Source of the DNA: Cryphonectria parasitica EP155 | Taxonomy: Eukaryota > Ascomycota > Sordariomycetes > Diaporthales > Cryphonectriaceae | DNA length: 64,000 nt | Assembly (NCBI RefSeq): GCF_011745365.1 | Contig: NW_024468913.1 | Span: forward strand, 3,844,001 to 3,908,000 | Direction of reading: 5' to 3' | Shown: positions 1 to 11,004 of the stretch, in pieces | Layout: each line of letters begins with the position of its first letter | Position numbering within the stretch: position 1 is the first letter of the stretch | Position numbers and translations under genes: made by a program | Notes under the pieces: model-generated | Seen by the model: the letters and a program-made list of their open reading frames with translations, nothing else | What the model was told of the DNA's origin: nothing | Database searches by the model: none

Positions 1-529
1 ATGCTATCCATGTGTTTTTTTGGGGGAAAGGGGGGGTAGGAGCCGGGGGGGGGGGAACATTCACATGTCAAAAGGATACTCTGTCTCTGATGGCCCTCAC
101 TCAGTCTACAACATGATTTGGCCCTGATTTTGAATATTGAAGCCGATGCGACAGAAACCTGCTCTCATCCTCCTTCGGAAGACCTTGACTTTGTCGTGAT
201 GTTTCACCTCACATAGTCAAGTCCCCTTCCTGTGCGTCCTCATAGCATCACTAGCCCCCACAGCTCTGGGCGGACAAGCGGCCACAAATGGGTGAGTTGG
301 GGCAGGGCTGAGAAGTTATGCTAGAATTTAGATCGTATTTTTCAAGAGACAACTGAAGGCCCTTCGAAAATGTCATAGCGGAGAACGTCACACTTTAAGA
401 GTGCTGAATCTGGTGCCATTATGATTCTCGCAAGATCACACCTCACAGAAGAATATCCTCCTGACTTGTGATCGTTGAAACTTGACATTCCCGCACCGGG
501 CGGGTGTGTTGTTCCTGAAACCCATCACA
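1..529. other. Intergenic, left edge of window
   Basis: No supported gene. The first 55 bases hold T-, G- and GGGGG-rich runs. The rest is mixed sequence with frequent stops in all frames. It is probably the 3' flank of the minus-strand membrane protein gene that ends at 530. Confidence 0.5.
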
Positions 530-1209
530 TCACTGAAGCTTCCTCTGAGTCGCGACGGGCACATCTGGTCCAAAGAAGCCCAAAAGATACGCTGTCCTCG
601 TCAGACACAACATAGTCTTTCGTCCTGGTCAGCCATTTTGTTTTATTTTGTTTTGTCTTTTTCTTCTTCTTGCACTTTTCATCGTGCTGCTAGCTCGGGT
701 GGGTGCAAGAAAATAACCAAACTCACCGTCACACCAACATTTCCCCAGGTCATACTATTCCAGCCAGCCACGTTCGCAAACCTCACCCAGCCCAGGACAT
801 GATAGCACACATAGACATGTGATATATCGGCGATCCAACAGGCGATCAAATAGTTGCGCACGACCTTGATCTCGGATGTCGTGTACAGCACGGCGGAGGC
901 GACCAGGAATACTAGCCCGTATGTATTTCCCAGCTGGAGGGCGACCAGTCTGGCATTATCGTCCACCGCAGACGACAGGCCAGTGGATGTCTGCTCTGTG
1001 ACAAACCATGCCGGGTTGAGGGTTGCTCCGGCCCAGCCTGCGAGCCTGTGTTTGGGGGCAAGGGTGAGTTTAGTTTCATCAGCTGGAATGGTCAAAAAGC
1101 AAGAGTGAATGAATGTCATGATTAGCAGCAGGAAGAGGAGGACGCACAAGCTGAGAGGCTCAAAGACGGTAAAGACCAACCGAGGAATGGTGGGTAGACG
1201 AGAAGCCAT
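530..1209 (-). CDS. DUF7704-type four-helix membrane protein
   Basis: Three exons on the minus strand: 1209-1148, 1045-727 and 616-530, giving 155 residues. The introns (102 and 110 bp) are GT-AG. Splicing joins EPLSL to LAGWAG at the first junction and GNVGVT to TMLCLTRTAYLLGFFG at the second. Both joins restore the pattern I recall for the fungal DUF7704 family (I/V-PRLVFTVFEPLSLLAG near the start, VALQLGN..LLFLV..VLYTT, then VVRNYLIA). Four hydrophobic segments are visible, so it is probably an integral membrane protein. The biochemical role of the family is unknown. The start chosen is the ATG just before ASRLPTIPRLVF; an unspliced frame runs further upstream but is not conserved-looking. 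Intron 1 has no in-frame stop, so a naive call keeps 34 spurious residues and loses the true C-terminus. It diverges from the Myb gene to its right. Confidence 0.85.
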
Positions 1210-1954
1210 GTTGTCAGCGAGGTAGTAGTTTGTGAAGCGAAAGAGAAATGAAGGTGGAGAGCGTGGGCTCCTGGACATGGAACAAGGTCTGTTAGAGAAT
1301 TCAACCACAGCAGCAAGCAGTATGGTAATTAGCCCAACGACGATCCTGCGGCGGGCCGAGCCTGTTTTCGAGGGTCTAAATCCTACAGTATAATTGAGTG
1401 ACAAGAGAAGACGGTTCAGCCAGTCATGCCGTACTTTGAGCATGAAAACAATATAAGATAAAATCGTTCTTAATCCCAGGAGTCAATTTGCTGTGCTGCT
1501 GCGACTGTAGTGGCCAGGAGCTTGGTCTTGATTGGTAGCACAGGGCCTCGACAGCCTTAGAGAGGGGAAAGGAAGAGATGGAGAGGGGATAACGGGGGGG
1601 TTTACCGCCCATTCTGCAGGCATGTCTCTTCTCCAACTGCCGCCTACAGAAAGAGGCGGGTCGCCCGCTCAGTGAGTGGCAGTCTGCACCCATCCTTGAA
1701 TACAACCTCCCTCCCAAGACGGCTCGCCACCTTTGACCGCTGCCTCAGGCTCGACTACTTGTTTGTCTGGTCACGACAGACACCTCTTTTTCATCTGGTG
1801 CCCGTCTAAGGGAGCGGAAACTCCGGCGACGAACCCCACATATGCATGGCGATTGATCCTCGGGCTTCGACAAAGGCAATCCTCTCGTGAAGCTCGAGCC
1901 CTTTCAGGGGGGCCGTCACCCACTCTCCCAGATGCCCCCTCGCCGACCTACACG
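1210..1954. promoter_or_regulatory. Divergent intergenic promoter region
   Basis: This 745-bp gap separates the divergent starts of the DUF7704-type gene and the Myb factor, so it must hold both promoters. It contains CT-rich stretches and G/C homopolymers. No clear TATA box was seen. The last 222 bases are open in frame with the Myb gene from an upstream ATG at 1733, but they look like leader sequence. Confidence 0.5.
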
Positions 1955-3853
1955 ATGGCCACCATCGAGCCGCGGCTGATGCACCTGCTCAACAACACGA
2001 ACGCCTCCCCCGAGGACTCCTACTACCCGCCCCCAGACCTCCCGCCCATACAGAGCTTCAGCAGCTTCGCCAAGACGTCCAACATTTCCCTGCCTCCGCT
2101 CGAGCCCGACGCTGGCAGCGGCAGCAGCAGCAGCAACAACAACAATGAGAAGCAGCCCGCCTCCAAGTCTGTCCACCAGATCCCGTCTCTGGCATCCATC
2201 CGAGAGGAATACAACACGGGCCGCTACAATCACGATGGAGGAGGAGCAGGAGCAGGAGGAACAGGAGGATCTGTATCCGGACCGAGCCGGCAGAACCTTG
2301 GCGGTGCCATTTCGCTGCGGATGCTATTCGACAACCCAGAAATCAACGAGTCCTCGCACTCGCTTAATCACATTCTCGATGATGTGCCCGAACCCATGTC
2401 CGCATCGTCGACGACGGCGGACGATCTCTCGACCAAGAAACGCCAGCGGGCCATGACAGTCAAGGACGACATCATGCACCTGCCGCAACCTCTGAAGAAG
2501 CAAAAGTCGACGCAGAACATCAGTCAGAATATCATGCCTCCTATAATCAATGGCCTCTACGAACCGCCGCCGAACGCGGCTGTCTTCCCCCCAATCGCTC
2601 TTGACGACGGAAATGAGGGTGTCGCACCCGCAAGCTTGCATACGTTGAACCAGCTGAGTGGCAACAGTGCCAGTATGCCGACCAACAGTGTCGAGGCGCC
2701 AGAAGCACAAGAGACGTGTTCCCTCAGCGAGGCCAGGCCAGAGTATCCTGGACTCACAATAGAGACAGAGCGGCCCTTGGCCAAGGTGAAGAGAAAGGCG
2801 GCCAAGCCGAGGAAGAAGTGGTCAGAGGAAGAAACCAAGCACTTGTTACTTGGCGTGAGCAAGTACGGAGTTGGCAAATGGACGAGCATCTTGGACGACC
2901 CTGAATACAGTTTCAACGGGCGGACAGCGGGTGACCTAAAAGATCGATTTCGCACATGCTGCCCTGACGAGCTTCGGATAGGGCCGAGCAAGAGTAGGGA
3001 GAGCCTGCGTTCTCAGGACAAGTCTGCCAGTCTGTCACCAGCCGAGCCACGGCCAAAGGGCAAGACGAAGACGGTACTGTTGTTGGAGGACATACTTGCC
3101 GACCCAGAGCACCCAGCAGGACACTCCAGCAAAGAAGAACCAGTGCTGGCAAGGTCTTCAAGCCAGACTACAATAGGACAGCAGGAGTCTGACTCGACAG
3201 CCAAACCGAAGAAGAGCAGGGCGCACCGCAAGAAGATTGAGGATCTCCAGGCGATGGGTATACACGGCCCGTTCAAGAAGTCCCACAGACGGGAGAGGCG
3301 TCCCTTTACGCAACAGGATGACGACCAAATCCTCGAGGGTCTTCAAATGTACGGGCCCGCTTGGACCAAGATTCAACGCGACCCCAGGTTTGACCTGTCC
3401 AGCCGCCAGCCGACCGATTTGAGGGACAGGGTGCGCAACAAGTACCCTGATATGTACAAGCAGATCGAGGAGAAGCAGGGACATACTAAGGAGCCCATCT
3501 CGGGTGGACCCGCTCTGCCCTCGCGTCCTGCACCGTCATCCAGAAGCAACAATGTCATGGAGCCGACTGTGAACAACATGATTAACGAGAACTCGCTGAT
3601 GACGCTGGAGCCACACCTACGCCAGGCAGGGTCCAGGGAAGAGGTCACGATGCCCAAGTGGGCAGGATCGCTTCCACCTTCTGCATCCGCATCCACCGGG
3701 ATGACCGGAGGTGGGAGCTTCCACGAGCTGCCAGGCATGGACTCGTTCTCAAGAGAAACTTTGGAAGGCGAGGTGTTGGAAGGCAACGAGCAGTCCGCAT
3801 CCGGAGCCTTTGTTGGGATGATGGACATTTCCAGGTTGCTTTTGGACGAATGA
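1955..3853 (+). CDS. Two-Myb telobox DNA-binding protein (Teb1/Tay1-like)
   Basis: Single exon, 632 residues from the ATG at 1955 (MATIEPRLM...). Two Myb/SANT repeats are visible. The first spans about residues 284-337 (KKWSEEETKHLLLGVSKYG ... KWTSIL) and ends in a telobox-like third helix, DLKDRFRTCC. The second spans about 446-498 (RRPFTQQDDDQILEGLQMYG ... AWTKIQ ... DLRDRVRNKYP). Two telobox Myb repeats in one chain are characteristic of S. pombe Teb1 and Yarrowia Tay1, nuclear proteins that bind TTAGGG-type sequence at telomeres and in promoters. The assignment rests on that architecture. The N-terminus is low-complexity (Ser/Asn runs near residues 52-62) with a basic stretch (KVKRKAAKPRKK) before the first Myb that could act as a nuclear signal. 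A longer in-frame start at 1733 is open but unlikely. Confidence 0.85.
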   Translation: MATIEPRLMHLLNNTNASPEDSYYPPPDLPPIQSFSSFAKTSNISLPPLEPDAGSGSSSSNNNNEKQPASKSVHQIPSLASIREEYNTGRYNHDGGGAGAGGTGGSVSGPSRQNLGGAISLRMLFDNPEINESSHSLNHILDDVPEPMSASSTTADDLSTKKRQRAMTVKDDIMHLPQPLKKQKSTQNISQNIMPPIINGLYEPPPNAAVFPPIALDDGNEGVAPASLHTLNQLSGNSASMPTNSVEAPEAQETCSLSEARPEYPGLTIETERPLAKVKRKAAKPRKKWSEEETKHLLLGVSKYGVGKWTSILDDPEYSFNGRTAGDLKDRFRTCCPDELRIGPSKSRESLRSQDKSASLSPAEPRPKGKTKTVLLLEDILADPEHPAGHSSKEEPVLARSSSQTTIGQQESDSTAKPKKSRAHRKKIEDLQAMGIHGPFKKSHRRERRPFTQQDDDQILEGLQMYGPAWTKIQRDPRFDLSSRQPTDLRDRVRNKYPDMYKQIEEKQGHTKEPISGGPALPSRPAPSSRSNNVMEPTVNNMINENSLMTLEPHLRQAGSREEVTMPKWAGSLPPSASASTGMTGGGSFHELPGMDSFSRETLEGEVLEGNEQSASGAFVGMMDISRLLLDE

Positions 3854-4528
3854 ACCTCGAGCTCGGGCATCGCATACAGAACCTGCCATTTGTGTACAGC
3901 GTGTTTTCTTTTTAGTGCTTGGCAGGACGGGTATTATTTGAGTTCATGGAGGATTTTACGAGGGAATATGGGCGTTTTCCTGTTGTCTATTCAGACAGGC
4001 TGTTGTTTCGATACCTTGTTGTTTGGGGATCCTGGAGCCTGCTATGCACGGAGTAATGGACGGATGGTTTCGAGTTGGGAGGATGAAAAACCTGTAAAAA
4101 GGCCTCCTCACCTTGAATCGCCTTTCAATTTAGAATCTGGAGCAATCTTGCTAGAATTAAACAAAGCGATTTGGTTTCTTTGCGCTCAATTATCACTTTT
4201 CCCAATCTTGAGTTGATCATGGTTTGGGCCCTGGTGATAACAGCCTGCGAGAAAGGAGCACACAGGGGGGCATTCGGCGGTCTGCTTGAGCCGACAAGCA
4301 GGGATCACGGGGTTTCGCAAGTGGGCAGGCGTGGCACACTCCCCAGCAGGTCACGTGCATCATTTTTTTTTTTCAGGACTAGCGCAGCGCTAGGGTGAAG
4401 CAAACCCACTGCTTGCCAAATTTTCAACTCGAACAGTTTAATCGGGAACTTCTTTTCCTTCTCGACCAGCCAGCTTCTCTACAACCACCCAACCACCTCG
4501 ACAACAATCCAACCACAAGACAGACAAG
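3854..4528. other. Intergenic: Myb 3' flank and eS4 upstream region
   Basis: No gene seen. The left part should contain the Myb 3' UTR. The right part carries the eS4 promoter elements described separately, followed by a pyrimidine-rich leader (CTTTTCCTTCTC near 4453) that is typical of ribosomal protein mRNA starts. Confidence 0.55.
4350..4400 (+). promoter_or_regulatory. eS4 promoter cluster: CACGTG, T-tract, palindrome, TAGGGT
   Basis: Within 50 bases, about 130-180 bp upstream of the eS4 ATG, are a CACGTG E-box (4352-4357), a run of 12 T, a perfect palindrome CTAGCGC-A-GCGCTAG (4379-4393) and an overlapping TAGGGT (4391-4396). Poly(T) and telomere-like ACCCTA/TAGGGT sites are known in ribosomal protein promoters of many ascomycetes, where Tbf1/Myb factors bind. 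Function here is inferred from position and motif only. Confidence 0.5.
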
Positions 4529-5748
4529 ATGGGTCGCGGTCGTAAGTAATGCACCAATTGACAACTCCTATGCATGCTTTAGTGGCATGGCTTGCTCGAC
4601 TTCCACCAGGTTGCGAGCTGCTGCAGTTGATGCTGGTTCTGGGAAACCCAATTCCTACAATGCAAGAGAACACCAATAGATGGGCCATCATGATACTGAC
4701 TGCATTTCTGCGATACAGCTAAGAAGCACCAGAAGCGCCTCAGCGCGCCCAAGCACTGGCTCCTGGACAAACTGTCCGGTTCCTACGCTCCCAAGCCCTC
4801 TGCTGGTCCCCACAAGGCTCGCGACTGCCTGCCCCTCATCGTCTTCATCCGCAACCGCCTCAAGTACGCCCTGAACTACCGTGAGACCAAGGCCATCCTC
4901 ATGCAGCGCCTCGTCAAGGTCGATGGCAAGGTCCGCACCGACATGACCTTCCCCTCCGGCTTCATGGACGTCGTCTCCATCGAGAAGACCGGCGAGAACT
5001 TCCGCCTCGTCTACGATACCAAGGGCCGCTTCACGGTCCACCGCATCCAGGCCGAGGAGGCCGAGTACAAGCTGGGCAAGGTCAAGCGTGTGCAGCTGGG
5101 CCGTGGCGGTATCCCATTCTTGGTTACGCATGATGCCAGAACGTGAGTTCTTGAGCCATCTGTCAGCCGTTGGACCAAGCTTTGGTTGATTCCGAATCCA
5201 CGCGTTCTCCTCGTCCCCCTTTGCGCGGGCGAGGAGAATGAAAGATTCATGATTCGTCGAAGCGAGATCATCAACGGCTGGTACGTCTCTCCTTTACTTC
5301 TTGGTTGCTAACCCCCTGCTATAGCATCCGCTTCCCTGACCCTGCCATCAAGGTGAACGACACTGTCAAGATCAAGTGAGTCAAGCTCGGCCAACACCCA
5401 CCCAACCAAACCCCTCCGAAAAACATAGTTACTTACCAACTTTGCAGCCTGTCCACTGGAAAGATCGATGACTTTGTCAAGTTCGAGGTCGGCCACGTTG
5501 CTATGGTCACCGGTGGTCGTAACATGGGTCGTGTCGGTGTTGTCACCCACCGTGAGCGTCACGATGGAGGTTTCAACATCGTCCACCTGAAGGACGCCAT
5601 CGACAACACCTTCGCCACCCGGGAGGCCAACGTCTTCATCATCGGTGCCGAGCGTCCCTGGATCTCCCTGCCCAAGGGCAAGGGTGTCAAGCTCACCATC
5701 GCTGAGGAGCGTGACCGCCGCCGTGCCAACGCCATCGCCGGCAACTAA
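4529..5748 (+). CDS. rps4: 40S ribosomal protein S4 (eS4)
   Basis: Four exons: 4529-4541, 4719-5142, 5325-5375 and 5448-5748. The spliced product is 262 residues, against about 261-263 for the family. It begins [20 protein letters not shown] and ends in the conserved [17 protein letters not shown] tail. The N-terminal S4E region, the S4 RNA-binding region ([20 protein letters not shown]) and the C-terminal KOW-like stretch ([13 protein letters not shown]) are all visible. It is a structural protein of the small ribosomal subunit, at the subunit body. All junctions are GT-AG: G|GTAAGT-type with CTGAC near the acceptor in intron 1, GTGAGT with TGCTAAC in intron 2, and GTGAGT in intron 3. The first exon is only 13 bases, as is common in fungal ribosomal protein genes. 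Intron 2 contains a strong hairpin (see separate entry). Family identity is certain by sequence. Confidence 0.97.
5204..5239 (+). other. 13-bp hairpin inside eS4 intron 2
   Basis: Bases 5204-5216 pair with 5227-5239 (core TTCTCCTCG with CGAGGAGAA, plus flanking C-G and G-U pairs) around a 10-base loop. The hairpin lies mid-intron, between the donor at 5143 and the acceptor at 5324, and a second strong donor-like GTACGT sits at 5281. Such a stem in a ribosomal protein intron could influence splicing. No conservation evidence is available here. Confidence 0.5.
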
Positions 5749-8700
5749 GCGGCTGACTGGCCTGGTGATGATTGATGTTTGGTTCAACTGGTCTAGGCAA
5801 AAAGGGGTTCTCACTTGAAAATAAAAAGTGACGGCATGGACACGGCGTTATGGACGTTTCGGCTCTGAATTTCCGCTATGGTAGATAGCCAACCCAATAA
5901 GCCGACACGCCGAGGTCGCAGGGTAATGAATTCTTGCAAACGTCCTATTCGTCTTCCTCTTTCTCAATCAAAGTTGTGATGCTCACTCCCTGCACACACT
6001 GCGTGCTCTTGCGCGGCCCTCCTTCCCCTGCCACCCCCTCCCCTCCCGTAAACCCGAGCCTCAATAGTGACCCTGAGCCGATCCATTCCGATTACTTTGA
6101 TGTCGCATAGTACTACTATCAGACTGATGCAGAAAAGGTCCACGACTATTGCCTAGGAGGTAGCCCTTACCTAGGGCGCAATCGGCTTCAAATCATCACA
6201 CCCAAGCAAAATAAAACTCGAAGCTGGTCCTTTTTGAGAGCAGAGGCGCTCGCTTGCTTATGCTTGTGGTATGCTGTCGGATTCCGAACGGACCAATCGC
6301 CATGGAGGAGGCGTTCTATGGAGGTCTACTTACTGCATGACATGGAAATTACCGCGTCCACACAATTGGGAACACGGGATTTTTCTTGGACGCGGGAGGG
6401 AACTGACTTGCAGAAGAGGGACACTGTCTTGAGGCGCCGAGCCGTATGTTCCTGCATGACCCATCCAAGGTGTGTGTAGGCATGGTAGACTTTGAGAGCA
6501 TCCTTGGTGCTTACAAGATGACTTAACGTCTGGGAGCTCTCCCAACTGCCGTACTCCCTAGGCGCAGGAGGAACCGGTCACACGAAGCATTGATAGCATA
6601 CAAAGGCTTCCCAGTCTGCTAGTACATTGAAAGGGGGGGAGGGGGGGAATGCGCAGGCGTAATGAGGCTCGTATTGTCTTGTTTCCTTTCCTTGACCATC
6701 GCTTATTCGGAACTCATTAGCTATACTCTGTCTGGACTTGCTACTACCTTGAAAGTTCACCTCAGCGAATACACTTTCTTCCCCACTCTCATGATGAGCC
6801 TCATGACGAGTTACTAAATGGTAAGACCTGGCGGTCAGAAAGCTTGGGTGCTCTAGTGGGGCTCGGCCTACGTGATGTGTCTCATGCTCCCCACCGTTTT
6901 GCCCATCACGTCAGCCACATTTCGAGACTGCCTTTTAGCTGCCTGCGTTTAATAATGCGCCACCACGCTGAGAGTTTTGCGGGGTGTACCAGGAGATGGT
7001 TGCCTCTGACAATTTGCGTCGTGGCCACTTCCAAAACTGGCTTCAAGCCGGAGTTGGGACAAGAGATCGTCGCAGCTTACCCAATGTCTACCCTGCAACC
7101 AAGTAAGCCACTATGAAGACAATATTAACATCCTCTGCCCATTAGACAATATAAAAGCCGTCTTGTGATGTGGTCATGGTGCGGACATGACAAGGGAATT
7201 AAATTGTCACTCAGCATGACGTGAGCAAATTAGTTTCCCTGTCGCCCTCGCCGGCGGGCAAGAGACCAACGACCGCAATCAGATTTTTTTCTTTTCTTTT
7301 CTTTCTTTCCCTTTTTGCCTTTTCTTTTTCCCTTCCTCCCAGTAGTCAAATGTCTGTGATCGGAAAATCTAGTATACGTACCCCCCAGATCGTCCATACT
7401 TCCCAAAAAGGAATCCCAACAGGCCCCCAAGGCCACCTGCCTCTCTAGGCAACCATTCTCATAGGGAGAGTCAGGAGGGCAAAGGGGAGAAAAAAGAGAA
7501 TAAGCTCGTTCCACAACACTTCTCGAAGGTAGCAACCGAGGGCCGGTTAGCAGTCAATGCAACCACGGATCGCAATTCTTACGTGGCCGCACGACAGGTG
7601 CATGACGCCGAGCAAAACGCCTTGCGGCCCGCTGGGTGCATCTTGCCTGGCAGGAAGCCAGGCCAATGCAGAGATCGTGAGGGGTTTTCCACCGTGCGCG
7701 GCAGTTCTTGCGGCTTACTTGGAAATTGCAGCAGCTGGAGGAGGCAGATCGTGTGCCCCTGGAAATGATGGGGCGTGATGATGCCATCCGTCCTGCCTCG
7801 TGTGTACTCGCGCCGTGCTTGCTCTCTCCACTGCCTGGACCTGTCTAAGGCGGTCCCGCAGGCAATCTTCTTTTTCCCCTTCTTATGTGAAGTGAGCTGG
7901 TCCTCTGCAAGGCCTTCTGCGCCTCAGACGAGACAACGGGTGTAGTATTCTCACTTTCCCCTTGGTAATGTATAGCGGTGTGCGCACACGTGAGACTTGC
8001 AGCACGCAAGTCGGCCGGATACACGGAGCCCTGAGCCGGGACGCAACCCTCTTGTCCCCGTGGTCAAAGTGCTGAAGGTAGTGTGGGCTGCGGGTGTCAT
8101 CTCAACAGAGTTCCGTCAACGAGCAACGTTTATAAGACGGCGGAGGGCTTTGAAATGGTTGACATGGACGAGAAAAGCAGTGCAGTCAGAAGGAAAAATG
8201 ATCCATCAAAGAGCAACGCGAACAGGCGATGTGGGGCTTCCCCAGACTTGGCTTGTATGTTGGGACCTTGCACGGGCCAATCGCAGGCCTGGCCGATGAC
8301 GGCGATGGGCTTGGAGACCATCCCGACCAACGCCTTCCTCGCCTCAGCTCGCCCCTTCACCCATTGTCCCTCCCATCGTCTTCGTTTCGGGACTGTGATC
8401 TAGAATCACCCCGAACCCCGCCAGTCATGCACGCCCCAAGTCTCTCGTTCACCGTTGTCCCGAAGCACAACTCCATCGTCGACGGTTGCACAGCGTCTGT
8501 TTCACTGCGGAACCTGTCAAACTTCCCCACAAATTCAGAACCAGGTGCTATGGCGTTCACCCTCCTCTTGGCTCCTCACTGCATCCCATCCAGGCCCACT
8601 AGTAGCTCGACTACTATCCTCCCACTCCCATGAGGAGAACAGCGAGCCGAATCGAGGATGGGGAAGCAGGATGAATCAGTGCGCCCTGGAAGAGCAGCAG

Positions 8701-11004
8701 TAGCATCCTTCAACCTCTGGCTGGGGAAAGAAGCTTTGAAGACGTCTGACCCTGCCAGACCAGATCTCTGCGATACAACCCCCTTCCATGCAGTCAGAAA
8801 GAAGAGGGTGTTGTACCAAGCCTGCACCTGCAGGACTAGCTGGCAGGCCCCGAGACCGAGATCCACCAGCCACTGGCTGCTGGCCCCCACCATCGCCTCG
8901 ACGATCTACCCTGGCCTTGACGACACCTGACCATCTGATTGAGGTGCGTCCCAGCTCGCAGGGCCGAGCTGCATGATGCTCGGAAACAGGTTCCTCGGGA
9001 CGGCAGGCGCCTGTCTGGAATCCATCTTTATTTCTTGTGTGCGAGTGCCGTGAACCAGTCTAGGACTTGTTGCAACATGCAGGCTGGGGGGTCTCGTGCT
9101 TCCAAAGCATTGATTCTCTTTCTGACCAACCCACCACAAAAGGTGACCGCAACTCCTGCGTATATTGCGGCAGCGATCCGTGAGGGACTTGCGGGTTGGT
9201 GCCCACAAGACTACTCGGAGAGGCACTTGGGCCGACATCCTCTTTATTTTGTTTCTTTGCGTTTTCCTTCTTCTTGTCTCTACTTTCCCTGTTGATGAGC
9301 TGCCGTCACGTAGCTAACCTGAAAGGGATATCCTGCGGAGAAATCCGGTGAAGTGGCCATCCGGCAGACCGCGATTGTATCGATCCTGCCACCAGCCTGG
9401 TTTCGAGGCCTACAATGCCCATCAGTTGCCGCTAGACCACACCCGCAGACCGAACAAGATGAAGATAGTAGAGAGGTATTTTGATCACAACGCCTTGAGA
9501 GCCCTGTGCGTGGTCTTTCAGCATACATCTCGTCTGGGACCGTCATTTGTCAATTTGTTACGCAAGGATACAAATATTCACGCCACCCTATGGGGCTAGA
9601 GCCTCGACCAACGGGTCAGGACCTGACCCCGGATGGCTTTTGCTCGATACCGACATTTCGGAGGTTTGCACGATCCTCCCGCCGTTTTGATTCGACTTTC
9701 CTTTTTTCTGCTCACTAGCTTTTAGGTAATGGAAACTCGTTCCATGCCCCAAAATCCACACTTCTCTCGTACGTACCTCCTTCACCCACTAGGGCTGGGT
9801 GGTTCTGGGCTCAAGGGTGATATGCTTCTTCTACAGCCTCCATCCCTCTTACGGCAGGGTTTGTGTAAGTCCACGGCTAGATGGATCAATAGCCCCTCCG
9901 CCCACCCAGCACATGAGTTGATGCTGTCCAGATTTTCCCGGTACCAGACGGTATTGCCACCTCCGCCTCGCGGAGCCCAGGCGCCCCTGAGACCAACAAC
10001 GACATAGTTTCCTTGTGCCGCAAGTGCCATCGTAAGCAAAGGAAAAGAAGAGAGAGAGAAAAGCAGTCCTGTGCATGATGTCGTCAATGTCTACCGATTG
10101 GATTTCGCAAGCGGTGGACCCCACTCCTCGAGGCCATCGTCGGTGGCCCTATTCTGCATCTGCACTCAGCTGGCCACTTGCAAGCGGGGTTTATAAATTC
10201 AACATAAATGGGCCGTGGCAGTCCACGTCCTGTCTCCTTCCGTCGTCTCTTCCTATTCTGGCACCTTGATTGCATACAGCTCACAGCACACCACCACCAC
10301 CACCACCTACCCGCCGAGGGTGCAGATATCCGTTTGTGTGGGTACCCCGCGCCTGACCAACCCGTCCAGTCTGGTGAGCCTCTATCGCTCGGATCTGGAA
10401 CCGGATAGACGCTACCACCTACCTCACTAAGGCAGTCATTGGAGTCTTCCATCTAGAAATCTACGTCTGTTTTACTCGGCAGAGCAGGTGTTGCGCCTTT
10501 GGAATCCGTACCCACCGTCACTGCCGTCATCGCCCGCCACTATTCACTCCCTGCTGGACGAGGGGGGCTATGCTCTCTAGTCACTCACATATTCACTATC
10601 TCTGTCTCTCTATCTCTCTCTTTGTAGCAGAAACAGCAGCAACATATTTTTTCTTGAGGCCTTTATATTCCCAACGACGCCCTCTGAGGTAGTAGTTCGG
10701 TCTGCTGGCTTCCAAATCTCCGCTCTTCGCTATCTTAGGTCATACTGTCTGACGAGGCTTCTTCATCTTGCATCGTCTTGCACCTCGTCGCGCGAGGCTC
10801 GTGACTTTTGTGTGATAAACATATGACACTCGAGATAATGAGCACGACAGAATTGTAACGCCGCTTCTTGAATAGAAGAATTATTCCTATTTCCGCCAGA
10901 TCTACGATCAGGCGGCACAGATCCGGATCGACCGCATCCTGGACCCCAAGTCCAATCAAAAGCCCCGATATCAGTACCTCACAGTTACTATCCCAGCCGC
11001 CTGC
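5749..11004. other. 5.3-kb gene-free tract upstream of DLD1
   Basis: The first hundred bases should contain the eS4 3' UTR (AAAATAAAAAG at 5819). No frame in the rest shows a recognisable domain or a convincing exon chain. Open frames reach about 130 codons and have unlike-protein composition. The segment holds CT-rich blocks (7285-7340, 10590-10625) and short simple repeats such as CACCAC at 10289-10310. The last few hundred bases are probably the DLD1 promoter and leader. A long non-coding transcript cannot be excluded. Confidence 0.5.

Noticed and set aside
1733..1954. N-terminal extension of the Myb protein from an upstream ATG
   Set aside because: The frame is open, but the residues are Cys/His/Trp-rich and unlike the protein that follows. 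The ATG at 1955 gives a typical start.
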